Shown here piece after piece: positions 56,703 to 64,000 of a stretch of DNA of 64,000 bases (position 1 is its first letter; each line of letters starts with the position of its first letter). The translations under genes were made by a program, and so were the position numbers. The notes under the pieces are model-generated. The model saw nothing but the letters and a program-made list of their open reading frames with translations. It was not told where the DNA came from and did not search any database. The stretch comes from Pseudarthrobacter phenanthrenivorans (GTDB taxonomy: Bacteria; Actinomycetota; Actinomycetes; Actinomycetales; Micrococcaceae): the NCBI RefSeq assembly GCF_000813845.1, contig NZ_JWTB01000008.1:1-64000 (forward strand). The letters are read 5' to 3'.

Positions 56703-57512
56703 CTAGAAACCCAGGCACTTTCCTTGGCCGAGAATGGACAGGCCGGCCAGATCACCGGCTTGGTAGTCATACTTCTGGTGCGTGGCCTTGGAGTTCATCA
56801 GTTCATCCCCGTCATCGTCATGCGCCAGCCCCACGAGGTGGCCGAATTCGTGCTTCAGTACGGCCAGCTCGAACTTGTCGCTGTTGGTGGGGTTCGCGCT
56901 GAGGTCCGCTTCGCCCGTCTCATAGATCTCGTTGCTGCCATCTAGGCCGAATGACTGGCTGTGCGCCTGGCCTGCATATTTCGGCTGGTCCGCCTGGTCA
57001 ACCCAGGCAATAAGGACTGGGGCCCACCGGTCGCCGTACCGCTCAGGCTGGAACGCCTTGCGGTGGAAGCCGCCGGGCTCGGTCGTGCTGCCGTCGTCGA
57101 TGAAGACCAGGCCGGTGGCTTGGGAGACCGCCGCCAGGGCCTCCTTGACGAGCTGCGGGCCGTTCGCGGGCTGCTTGGCGTCGTTGGTGACGTAATGGAT
57201 CGGTCGGCATGGGTCATAGGTGACGGCGGTGCCGTCCGGGTTCGTCTGCAGGAACTTGTAGCCGTTGCTGGGCTCCGCCAGCGGAGCCGGTGCGCCTAAC
57301 GGGTGTGGGGCCTCGACCAGGCCGGGTGTCGGCTGGGAAGGTGTCGTCCGTGGAGTGACCGCGGAAAGGGCACTCTGCCCGGCTTGGTATGGGGTTTCGA
57401 TAACTGCCTGGCCCCCAGGAAAAACGGGAAACACCAGGCCCGCCACAAGCGCGAAAACGGACATCGCGCGGACAGTCTGGCGGCGGGGGTTGATGGCTAG
57501 AGACTTGCGCAT
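56703..57512 (-). CDS. Secreted metzincin-type metalloprotease, paralogue
   Basis: A 269-residue paralogue with signal peptide (RAMSVFALVAGLVFPVFPGG) and zinc motif VLKHEFGHLVGLAHDDD. The shared block SNGYKFLQTNPDG / TYDPCRPIHYV and the terminal LGQGKCLGF show recent duplication. ATG 57512 is 6 bases from the operator at 57518, suggesting a near-leaderless transcript. Divergent from 57585; both read from the same operator. Confidence 0.85.
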   Translation of the reverse strand: MRKSLAINPRRQTVRAMSVFALVAGLVFPVFPGGQAVIETPYQAGQSALSAVTPRTTPSQPTPGLVEAPHPLGAPAPLAEPSNGYKFLQTNPDGTAVTYDPCRPIHYVTNDAKQPANGPQLVKEALAAVSQATGLVFIDDGSTTEPGGFHRKAFQPERYGDRWAPVLIAWVDQADQPKYAGQAHSQSFGLDGSNEIYETGEADLSANPTNSDKFELAVLKHEFGHLVGLAHDDDGDELMNSKATHQKYDYQAGDLAGLSILGQGKCLGF

Positions 57513-57517
57513 GCACA

Positions 57518-57531
57518 TACGGTACACTGGA
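57518..57531. promoter_or_regulatory. TAYGGT-RY-ACCRTA operator, copy 7
   Basis: TACGGT-AC-ACTGGA between divergent genes 57512 (minus) and 57585 (plus). Confidence 0.65.
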
Positions 57532-57584
57532 ACTACATTTTACGGAAGTCGTACAACCAGCCGCTAAACGGCAAGGAAGGCACC

Positions 57585-57944
57585 ATGCAAGCCCCTATCA
57601 CCTCGACAATCCTGGCGGTGGCCATCGCGGCCGCCGGCGGCTCCTACGTCCTCGAAGACGGCATCAACAAGGCCCACCTCCACAACCTCACGGCTGATGT
57701 CGAAAACTGCCGGCTGGAGTTGACCGCGGACTTTGGCTTCACTGGCGGGCACCGTACCCAGGCCCAGGCCTCCGCCGAGGTGGCTGCCTGCAAGGTCTCC
57801 AGTGGGACGCTGCTGACTGTCCGCGTCGCACCGGGCGGATATGACTACTCCATCACCGGGACGTCCGTGGATCTTCCTGGCTACACAGCCACCATGGACA
57901 CGGCAGCCGGCGGCGGCATTGTGATTGCACCGCCGGCCGCTTAG
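57585..57944 (+). CDS. Small exported or membrane-anchored protein
   Basis: A 119-residue protein. N-terminal hydrophobic segment (MQAPITSTILAVAIAAAGGS) followed by YVLEDGINKAHLHNLTADVE, a long helix reminiscent of pilin-like subunits, then a beta-rich, glycine-rich C-terminus. ATG 57585 has GGAAGG upstream. Controlled by the same operator as the protease pair. The pilin analogy is only structural. Confidence 0.55.
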   Translation: MQAPITSTILAVAIAAAGGSYVLEDGINKAHLHNLTADVENCRLELTADFGFTGGHRTQAQASAEVAACKVSSGTLLTVRVAPGGYDYSITGTSVDLPGYTATMDTAAGGGIVIAPPAA

Positions 57945-57946
57945 CC

Positions 57947-58819
57947 CTAGGCAGCCAGTTCCAGCTCCACCGCCGAGGACTCCCGCAGAGCACACCGTGC
58001 TGCGTGCCGCTCCTCTTTGAGGACCTCGAGGTGAGCCTCCATGTCTTTCAGGTGGGCCGCTGCAGCATCCCTGGCAGCCTCCGCCTCCTCCTGCGTCAAG
58101 GTCTTCTCCAGGCGGGCTTCCCATGCCTGCTCCATCTGCCGGGTGGCCTCCCAGTGCTTCTCGAGCCGCATGAGCTCCCGCCGATTCCTCGAAGGAAGAC
58201 CCGTCTTCGGATCCGGCGTCATATCGGCCGGCTTCTGCTTGGCCTTGGCTTTCTCGTAGTCGCTTCGTGCACCCTCTGCCTCTGCCCGGGCGAGGTAGAG
58301 CATGAACTGCACCCCTTCGCGAGGCGTCATCGCGAAGTCGCCGGGAAGAGTGCAGGCCAACTCTTCTTCGGCATCCAGGAGAGCGTCCTCAGCATCCTCG
58401 ACGGCCTGGATGGCCTCTTCGACCGCTACAGCAGCCCGCTCTGCCCGATCGGCAGCCTCGTCACCCCACCGCTTCTCGCCTTTCTGGGCTCGCTCTTCAT
58501 CGGCCCGGCGGGCTGCCTCGATGTACTCCCGGTCCCGCGCCTGGCGTACTTCCCGCTTTGCGGCCCGCTTCTCGATCCAGTCAACGCGCGCCTTGTAGAT
58601 AGGCAGCAGTACGTCCCGAAGGAAGGCGTGCCAGCGGGAAAGGACCGGCTCCGCCTCGGCGCGGGATTCAACCGGCGGGGTCTGACGCCAGAAGGCGCTG
58701 GCGCCGGCAGCCAGGGCCTTGATCTGGTCCCAGACCTTCCCGGAAGCCCGGGCCTCAGCCCGAGCCTCTGGGCTGTGCGGGAGGCATCGCTTCCCGCCCT
58801 CATCCCTGCGTTTGCACAT
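57947..58819 (-). CDS. Coiled-coil protein with N-terminal Cys/His motif
   Basis: A 290-residue, highly charged coiled-coil protein (many E-A-x-x-A repeats, for example VEEAIQAVEDAEDALLDAEE). The start MCKRRDEGGKRCLPHSP has a C-x(n)-R-C-x-x-H metal-binding look found at the start of other actinobacterial plasmid proteins, including 5039-6550 here. Third gene of the operon 62073 to 57947 with membrane protein and FtsK-like ATPase, so probably a structural part of the transfer machine. Confidence 0.6.
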   Translation of the reverse strand: MCKRRDEGGKRCLPHSPEARAEARASGKVWDQIKALAAGASAFWRQTPPVESRAEAEPVLSRWHAFLRDVLLPIYKARVDWIEKRAAKREVRQARDREYIEAARRADEERAQKGEKRWGDEAADRAERAAVAVEEAIQAVEDAEDALLDAEEELACTLPGDFAMTPREGVQFMLYLARAEAEGARSDYEKAKAKQKPADMTPDPKTGLPSRNRRELMRLEKHWEATRQMEQAWEARLEKTLTQEEAEAARDAAAAHLKDMEAHLEVLKEERHAARCALRESSAVELELAA

Positions 58820-58870
58820 GAACTTTCTCCTGCCTGTTTGTTGGGTGTAGCGGGTTTGCCGTGAGGCGAT

Positions 58871-60961
58871 CTACCAGACGAAGTCATCCACCTGGGAGAT
58901 CGCGGACTTCCTCACCGGAGCGGCGAACGGGTCGTCCTCGTCCGGATCAGCAGGGCGGGGGACCTTGACGACAGGAGCCGACGTGGCGAAGGGGTCCTCA
59001 TCGTCCTCGACCTCGGGCAGAGGGCCCCAAGTCGGCGCTGCCGCCGGTGCCGGTTCCTCGTGCTTCGGCTCGGATTCACTTTCGCTGTCCGACGCGATTT
59101 CCAGGTCGCCCCACTGCATTTCCATCTCCCCCAGCTCCACGACAACCTCCTCCTCGGCGGGCTCAATCTCCCAAGCTGGCTTCGGGTCGATCGTGGTGTA
59201 CGCAGCAGGCTCAGCTTCAGCGAGCTCAAGCGGCACTCCCAGCGGGATGCCCATCTCTTCGGCATACACAGCCATGTCGTCCTTCTCAACGAGACCGACA
59301 CGGAATCCCTGAACCCCGCCACCCTCCAGGTAGGAAAGGGCAAAGCCCTTCGAGCGCCCATCGTTCAGGAGGGAGAGCTCCTCCATGGCGCTGGCTGCAA
59401 AAGCCTTCGGGAATACCATCCCCATCGCCTCAGGGGATGGTGGCTTACTGGGGACGACGAGCTGGAGGATAGTGCCTAGGTTTTCTCGAACGTTCCCGCC
59501 GAGGTCCGCAGCGTCAGGTCGCTGAGTAGCGATGACAAGGTGGATCCCAACGCTTCGAGCTTGCTTGGCGATCTTCCCCACGTTGCTTCGGATCTTGGCC
59601 CTGGCTCCTGCATCGGCTTGCCACTCGAGCATGAGCTCGTGTTTTGAGTCGACCCCGATAGGCTTGTCATCGGGAGTGATGAGAGCAGAGTACTCATCCA
59701 GCAGCACAAGCCAAGGCTTGACTGTGCCCCGTGGGAGGTCCATCCAATTCTCCCCCTCGACGGCAGTGATGAGGCCGATCCGTCGCCTGACTTCCGCATA
59801 GATTGCATCAAGACCCGCGGCTGCCTCCTCCACGCTCTTGATGAAGATCCCCTTGGTCCACGGCTTGATCCCCAGGAGACCGGCGGCCTCTTTCTGGGGG
59901 TCGAAAATCATGACCTCGAAGCCATGCGCCAGGGAGTTGAGAATGATGCCGCGGCAGGCCACGCTCTTTCCCGAGCCCGTGCCGCCGACCACCAGAGAGT
60001 GCGGCCCAGCCTGGAGGTCGACGCACACGGTTTCGCCCGTCGAGTTGCGCCCAATGGGGAAGCTGGACCAGTTCTCCGTGTCGATCTCCCGAGGCAGGAA
60101 ATCCTGGCCGGGAACAACACGCGGCAGCTTGCGAATCTTTCCGCTAATGAGCTCGACCCGTCCGGTCCGGTCGTCCATCTCAACGGTCCAGCCAGAGTGT
60201 CCGACCACGGTCCGGGCGACTTCCATCCAGTAGGCCATGGCCTTCATCCGGTCCATCGGCTGGTCAGCCCGAGTGATGATGACGCGTTCCAGGACCCCCT
60301 CGCCGTCCTGCACGCCGAAGAGCGGCAGGAGCTCCAGCTCCCAGGACTTTTGCTTGGGGTTTTTCTGCAGGAGCCACTCGCGGATCTCCACCGTCGCGGG
60401 CGGGAGCTTCGCGGTCACAGCCGTCCCCAGGGCGAAGTCGTAGCTGAGCATCGTGCGGCCGAAGGCCCCGTGGGTGGTCGCTGAGAGATCTCCGTTTGAA
60501 GCTGTGGCCCTGGACTCAAGCGGATACACTGCGGCCCCGGGGCGCATGTTCGGGCGCTTGCCACGGACAGCGACGACCTTCATTTTCTCCTTGTCAAAGG
60601 ATTCGATCTGCCAGCCTTCGCCGTTTTGAGCCCACAGCCATGCGATGAGCTTGGCGCGCTGCTCGATGGTGTCGGTGTACTCGTGGGGCACATTGACCTT
60701 CAGCTCCCCAGCACCATCTGTGTTGACGGGAGCGGGCGCCGGAGTAGCCGGTTCCGTAGCCACGTCTTCAGTACGCAGGGAGGCCAGGTAGGCAGCGGCA
60801 GCGTCGAAGGTCAGTCCGTGCTTGAGGAGCAGCTTTTCGCCGTCCTCCGTGTCCCCGCGCCGGTACTTCGCCATCGCAGCCTCGGCCCCGATAGCCTGAG
60901 CGGCGCTGAGACCGTCCTGGCTATCAGGGGCAGACGGCTTGCCCTTGAACAAAGTAAACAT
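58871..60961 (-). CDS. FtsK/SpoIIIE-family conjugative DNA translocase
   Basis: A 696-residue protein. The N-terminal 270 residues have no membrane helix. The motor domain follows: Walker A VVGGTGSGKS, Walker B WLVLLDEYSAL, then GIHLVIATQRPDAADLGG. The C-terminal 130 residues are acidic and low-complexity (DSESESEP; EVEDDEDPF). It is likely the main dsDNA translocase (TraB/TraSA type). Membrane anchoring would be supplied by the partner encoded just upstream (60976-62073). Confidence 0.85.
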   Translation of the reverse strand: MFTLFKGKPSAPDSQDGLSAAQAIGAEAAMAKYRRGDTEDGEKLLLKHGLTFDAAAAYLASLRTEDVATEPATPAPAPVNTDGAGELKVNVPHEYTDTIEQRAKLIAWLWAQNGEGWQIESFDKEKMKVVAVRGKRPNMRPGAAVYPLESRATASNGDLSATTHGAFGRTMLSYDFALGTAVTAKLPPATVEIREWLLQKNPKQKSWELELLPLFGVQDGEGVLERVIITRADQPMDRMKAMAYWMEVARTVVGHSGWTVEMDDRTGRVELISGKIRKLPRVVPGQDFLPREIDTENWSSFPIGRNSTGETVCVDLQAGPHSLVVGGTGSGKSVACRGIILNSLAHGFEVMIFDPQKEAAGLLGIKPWTKGIFIKSVEEAAAGLDAIYAEVRRRIGLITAVEGENWMDLPRGTVKPWLVLLDEYSALITPDDKPIGVDSKHELMLEWQADAGARAKIRSNVGKIAKQARSVGIHLVIATQRPDAADLGGNVRENLGTILQLVVPSKPPSPEAMGMVFPKAFAASAMEELSLLNDGRSKGFALSYLEGGGVQGFRVGLVEKDDMAVYAEEMGIPLGVPLELAEAEPAAYTTIDPKPAWEIEPAEEEVVVELGEMEMQWGDLEIASDSESESEPKHEEPAPAAAPTWGPLPEVEDDEDPFATSAPVVKVPRPADPDEDDPFAAPVRKSAISQVDDFVW

Positions 60962-60975
60962 GGTGTGTCTTCCTT

Positions 60976-62073
60976 CTAGGAGAAGAGGTCTTCTGCCGTG
61001 AACGTCACGGTGGGTACCTGTGCCGATTCTTCTTTTTCGGTCACGGTGTCGATCCGGGCGCCGAAGAGACCTCGGGACTGAGCAATCTCCTTGCGGTGCG
61101 CCAGAGTCTTGTCAGAGGCCGGTCGAAGAACGATGCCGGACTCGTCGTTTTCGCCGAACTCCCACCCGCTAGCGATCTGGGCAAGCCTGGCGTCAGCTTC
61201 CTCAGGTTGCAGTGATGCCACGGAGAACGGGGTGTTCGTCGCTACGATCTTGCTGCCATCATCCAGTACCGACACGTAATCCCAGTCGGAGGCCGATCCG
61301 CCGTACACGTGACGCAGAATGGCAATCGTGTCTGCCCGGGTCGCAGCTTCCTGTTCGCCAGCGAAGATGTTGCGGCCGGCGGCCCTCCAGGCGATGACCA
61401 TCCACAGGACCCAGGTAACGCCACCGGTGAAGGAGGCAAAACCGGCAACCGGCAGCTTGAAGAGTGACAGGATGCCGAACAGTGCAGTGAGCACCATCAA
61501 GGTGCCGGGGATCGCGTACTGGAGGATCTTTGCGTCCCGTTCCTCGGTGTTGAACACCTCGCGCCGGCGGATCTTGGCCACAAAAGCCAGCAACGGACGA
61601 ACGAGGGGCACCGCGCGCCGACCTAGGGATTCAAAACTCTCGGACACGTTGCCGGTGAGGGCTTTGATCGGGTAGGGCACACCGCGATAGGCGGATCGCC
61701 GTCGGGCCGCCACCATGACGGCCAGCGGAAGGTGGGCGAAGCCGATCAGGACCGAGAGCGACAGGGGGATGAAGGGGGTGGCCTGACCGGTCAACAGAAC
61801 GAACGAGAGAACCAGGTGAAAACCGGCCGACAGGACCGCGGCCGCCTTAGTCAGCAACTTCTTGCTGTTGTCGACTTCCACCTGGGCAGCGATGGCCGCG
61901 ACGCGGGAAGGCCGGTCCTTGATGAAGCCGAAGACCAACACGAAAGCCAGTGGGACCAGGATGAACACGACCAGCTTAACGGCAATCTGGGCCGCCCCTC
62001 CGGCAACTTTGTTCGACACCCCCACGCCTGTACCCATTCCCCACGTCTGTGCCTGCTGTGCTTGCTGGCTCAT
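60976..62073 (-). CDS. Polytopic membrane protein of the transfer operon
   Basis: A 365-residue protein with about five transmembrane segments: VKLVVFILVPLAFVLVFGF, FHLVLSFVLLTGQATPF, LSVLIGFAHLPLAVMVAA, ILQYAIPGTLMVLTALFGIL and WVLWMVIAWRA. A cytoplasmic C-terminal domain of about 130 residues follows. It overlaps functionally with the FtsK-like ATPase 15 bases downstream and probably anchors it. First gene of the operon; operator copy 8 is 40 bases upstream. Confidence 0.75.
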   Translation of the reverse strand: MSQQAQQAQTWGMGTGVGVSNKVAGGAAQIAVKLVVFILVPLAFVLVFGFIKDRPSRVAAIAAQVEVDNSKKLLTKAAAVLSAGFHLVLSFVLLTGQATPFIPLSLSVLIGFAHLPLAVMVAARRRSAYRGVPYPIKALTGNVSESFESLGRRAVPLVRPLLAFVAKIRRREVFNTEERDAKILQYAIPGTLMVLTALFGILSLFKLPVAGFASFTGGVTWVLWMVIAWRAAGRNIFAGEQEAATRADTIAILRHVYGGSASDWDYVSVLDDGSKIVATNTPFSVASLQPEEADARLAQIASGWEFGENDESGIVLRPASDKTLAHRKEIAQSRGLFGARIDTVTEKEESAQVPTVTFTAEDLFS

Positions 62074-62112
62074 GAAACCTCTCTCAAGTCCTGGACGCCC
62101 CTAGGATGTCCA

Positions 62113-62126
62113 TATGGTGTACCGTA
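62113..62126 (-). promoter_or_regulatory. TAYGGT-RY-ACCRTA operator, copy 8
   Basis: TATGGT-GT-ACCGTA: perfect palindromic halves at the head of the transfer operon. Confidence 0.75.
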
Positions 62127-62208
62127 TAGGCACACATTAACAGAGTTCCAGCGAAAGTGGTAACCCCTTCCTGGGTGATGTGCGCGGCAGCTGCCAGAAC
62201 TCTCACCG

Positions 62209-62645
62209 GTCAGCAAAAAGGCCTCCAAGACAACGTCCTGACGGCCTTCTCGTGGGCACATCTTCCGTGACGAGAGCGGTACCGTTCGCCGGCCGCGCAG
62301 CAGGTAGAAAGGGACAAAGACCCTGCTGGGTAGAGGGCTGGGCGCATCCTCTGCAATAAGAGCGGCGCCCGTGTTGCCAGCTCACAAACCCCATGTGTGC
62401 GGCGATCTCAAGAAGTGTCACCGCAAACGAAAAAGACCGCCAGGACGTTATCCTGGCGGCCTTCCCGCAGGCACATCTTTGCGACGAGAGCGGTGCCCGT
62501 TTGCCGCCCACCCAGCAGGTAGAAAGGGACGAAGACCCTGCCGGGCAGGCGGCTGGGCACATCTTCTGCAAAAGAGTGGCGCCCGTGTTTTCCCGGCTGA
62601 CAAACATCATGTGTGCGGCGGATCCAAGAAGCGTCACCGCCGGCG
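62209..62645. repeat. Hairpin array B (two tandem units of about 215 bp)
   Basis: Unit 1 (62209-62428) and unit 2 (62429-62645) share order. A GGCC-type stem comes first, then a GGGCAC hairpin, a CAGCAGG...CCTGCTG stem with AGAAAGGGAC in the loop, a second GGGCAC hairpin, and a tail CATGTGTGCGGCG..AAGnnGTCACCGC. Four copies of the GGGCRC-A-TCYT...RAGA-GYG-GYGCCC hairpin (about 62253, 62339, 62469, 62554). One copy has GGGCGC/GCGCCC in place of GGGCAC/GTGCCC, a paired double change. Confidence 0.7.
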
Positions 62646-62653
62646 CAGCAGCT

Positions 62654-63160
62654 CTAGTCCAGGATGTAAAAGACCCGGTCGTTCCCGCTGGCGCTCTTGA
62701 TGGTAGCGGTGCGGATTTCGCCTCGCTCCCCTTTCTTCTTCACGGTTCGCGCGTCGAGGCCGAGTATCTTTCCGGCCTCCACTGCAGAAATCCCGGGCGG
62801 CGGCTCCTTCGGCCCGCCCCTCCGTGCTGCGGCCTGCCGCAGGCGCATCAGCTCGTTCCGTTCCTTCTTCTTTGGTCCATGGGTGGAATGAGCGGATGAA
62901 GCATTTGCCAGGCCCTCCACCTCTGCGACCTGCTTCCAGGTGGCACCCGCGTCACGGGCTGCATCCACATAGGGTTGCAACTGCTCCTTGGCGTCACCGA
63001 AGATCACAGCACGTACCCGCAGTTCGATGAGGGCACGCGTGAGCGGATCCAACGCGTCCGGACTTTCCATTTCGGGGAAAAACTCACGTACGAGTTCTGC
63101 CTGGAACTTCCGAGATCGCTCTCGGATGAGCTCTTCGTCAATGGCTTTATTGTGTACCAT
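62654..63160 (-). CDS. Two-HTH regulator, paralogue of 25558
   Basis: A 168-residue protein. HTH GATWKQVAEVEGLANASSAH in the middle, basic linker, then a second excisionase-like HTH GISAVEAGKILGLDARTVKK and a strand DRVFYILD. Same order as 25558-26103. Its start codon ATG GTA CAC lies inside operator copy 9, so binding there would block both transcription and ribosome access. Strong candidate for autoregulation, and perhaps for control of the whole TAYGGT operator family (inference). Confidence 0.65.
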   Translation of the reverse strand: MVHNKAIDEELIRERSRKFQAELVREFFPEMESPDALDPLTRALIELRVRAVIFGDAKEQLQPYVDAARDAGATWKQVAEVEGLANASSAHSTHGPKKKERNELMRLRQAAARRGGPKEPPPGISAVEAGKILGLDARTVKKKGERGEIRTATIKSASGNDRVFYILD

Positions 63161-63161
63161 A
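63148..63161 (-). promoter_or_regulatory. TAYGGT-RY-ACCRTA operator, copy 9
   Basis: TATTGT-GT-ACCATA, overlapping the start codon of 62654-63160. Confidence 0.6.
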
Positions 63162-63204
63162 CGCGCAACTGTACATGACCGGCGGTCCGAATGGCATGTA
63201 AGGC

Positions 63205-63954
63205 TTAGACGCCCAGCTGGAGCAGCGGTACGGCTGCCGCAACGGTCGCGTACCAGCTGGCAGCAATACCGGCCCCAAGAAGGGTCAGCCAGATGCCGGC
63301 CGGCACGCCTGTCGTCAGGGCCAGGATGTGCGCGTCCGAAGAATCCAGGTCCTCCGGGTATTTCGTGTGGATGGCCAGGACCTCGCCGAAGCTCCGGAGC
63401 GAACCGACAAGAAGGAACGCGCCAAGGATCAGCGCAGCGTGTGCGTTGATCTGTGCGTCATCCACCCATACGAGAGCCAGGGTGGCCGCTGCAGACCCGG
63501 CCACGACCGCGGCCCCGAAGAGGTTGCGGATGGCCAGCAGGGACAGCAGCACGAGCACCCCGCCGATGGAGAGCGCCGGCTGCGCCCACCCGGCCAGGGC
63601 CGCCCACACCAGCACCCCGCCGACGGCGGCCGGGACCGGATAGCCCCAGAAAACCCACCAGGCGGCAGGTGCTCCAGCGACATCGTAGGTGTGCGTCCGG
63701 CCTGAGTGGTCAGAGTGGATCCGAATGCCGGTAACGAAGCGGCCGGTAGAGATTGCCGCGACGGCGTGCCCCAGCTCATGGACCAGGGTCGTGAAGAGGC
63801 TGGCGTAATTCCAGAGTGCCGGCAGGCACAGGACGCCGGCGCCCAGGAAGACGATAAAGACCTCCCAGGCGGGAATTGCCGGCACCTGGGCGTGGGCAAA
63901 ACCGCCGGCGAGCTTTCCTCCCAGGAGGCCCAGAAAATCCGTCGTGGGCTGCAT
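63205..63954 (-). CDS. M50B-like membrane metalloprotease
   Basis: A 249-residue protein with the zinc motif LVHELGHAVAAISTGRFVTG (HELGH within a membrane helix, followed by G-R). Several further membrane helices follow (VPAAVGGVLVWAALAGWA; GVLVLLSLLAIRNLFGAAVV; LTLLGAGIAASWYATVAAAV). Matches the M50B-like family found beside actinobacterial plasmid genes. Intramembrane proteolysis of a regulator or signal protein is likely. ATG 63954 after AGAAGGACG. Confidence 0.8.
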   Translation of the reverse strand: MQPTTDFLGLLGGKLAGGFAHAQVPAIPAWEVFIVFLGAGVLCLPALWNYASLFTTLVHELGHAVAAISTGRFVTGIRIHSDHSGRTHTYDVAGAPAAWWVFWGYPVPAAVGGVLVWAALAGWAQPALSIGGVLVLLSLLAIRNLFGAAVVAGSAAATLALVWVDDAQINAHAALILGAFLLVGSLRSFGEVLAIHTKYPEDLDSSDAHILALTTGVPAGIWLTLLGAGIAASWYATVAAAVPLLQLGV

Positions 63955-64000
63955 TTCGTCCTTCTATCTGCTGTCGGTCTACAGGAGTGCACCCCGGCAT

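Noticed and set aside
62209..62645. Tandem repeats that could suggest a CRISPR array
   Set aside because: Units are about 215 bp and consist of several different hairpins. There are no short identical repeats with unique spacers and no cas genes.

Overview
The window is part of a large plasmid or plasmid-like conjugative element of a high-GC Gram-positive host. A Micrococcaceae (Arthrobacter-like) actinobacterium fits best. Supporting signs are strongly GC-biased third codon positions, frequent GTG/TTG starts, an Lsr2 gene, a DUF2637-type membrane protein, FtsK/TraSA-type translocases, an alternate-type (SipW-like) signal peptide, an actinobacterial sigma-A region 4 sequence and a Mycobacterium-like LexA box. 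There are no rRNA or tRNA genes, CRISPR arrays or complete insertion sequences.

Layout. 1-5 kb: small accessory genes, including an isolated Clp-N domain protein and an orphan MNT nucleotidyltransferase. Two of them share a structured RNA-like leader, and several carry a GGTAGC-N5-GCTACC operator. 5-7 kb (minus): a putative HExxH peptidase and its partner. 7-11 kb: tandem hairpins, a winged-helix Rep-like gene and a CCGGCTCA iteron block. 11-14 kb: HTH/MbcA-ParS-like antitoxin-type paralogues. 13.8-15.5 kb: parA/parB-like genes with a parS-like repeat cluster. 17-20 kb: a prim-pol Rep gene preceded by two ribbon-helix-helix genes and a candidate antisense RNA. 20.6-24.2 kb: small HTH regulators, a DUF2637 protein and a secreted leucine-rich-repeat protein. 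25-30.7 kb: a GTCAC iteron origin candidate, a prim-pol, an SF3 helicase and a 46-residue stand-alone sigma region 4.2 peptide. 31.7-34.4 kb: an operon with a long structured leader ending in a FabH-like ketoacyl synthase. 34.5-39.2 kb: CoiA-like protein, a frameshifted gene, YefM/YoeB, resolvase and Lsr2. 39.2-46.4 kb: a defence island (type ISP restriction enzyme, MbcA/RES pair, nuclease-like protein). 46.5-51.7 kb: a DNA repair block (UmuD, UmuC, DUF6504-like protein, ATP-dependent ligase, SRAP protein). 52-64 kb: conjugation-type genes (two FtsK-like ATPases, a polytopic membrane protein, lipoprotein, two secreted metzincin-like proteases, a pilin-like small protein and an M50-type protease).

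How it works together. The most striking layer is regulatory. Several palindromic operators with fixed spacers recur at promoters across the window. TAYGGT-RY-ACCRTA occurs at nine promoters, GGTAGC-N5-GCTACC at five positions, GCAAC-N6-GTTGC at three, and a TGCTnTATG-N7-CATAnAGCA promoter at two. They tie together partition, replication, transfer, protease and FabH genes, and look like regulons run by the many small plasmid-encoded HTH proteins. A second layer is RNA-like: a duplicated leader hairpin with compensatory changes, a six-copy hairpin family in two intergenic regions 54 kb apart, and a candidate antisense RNA between cop-like and rep genes.

Three genes carry single-base frameshifts (near 12.24, 15.85 and 36.45 kb). 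They may be decaying genes or sequencing errors. All function calls come from reading motifs by eye. No database search was run.
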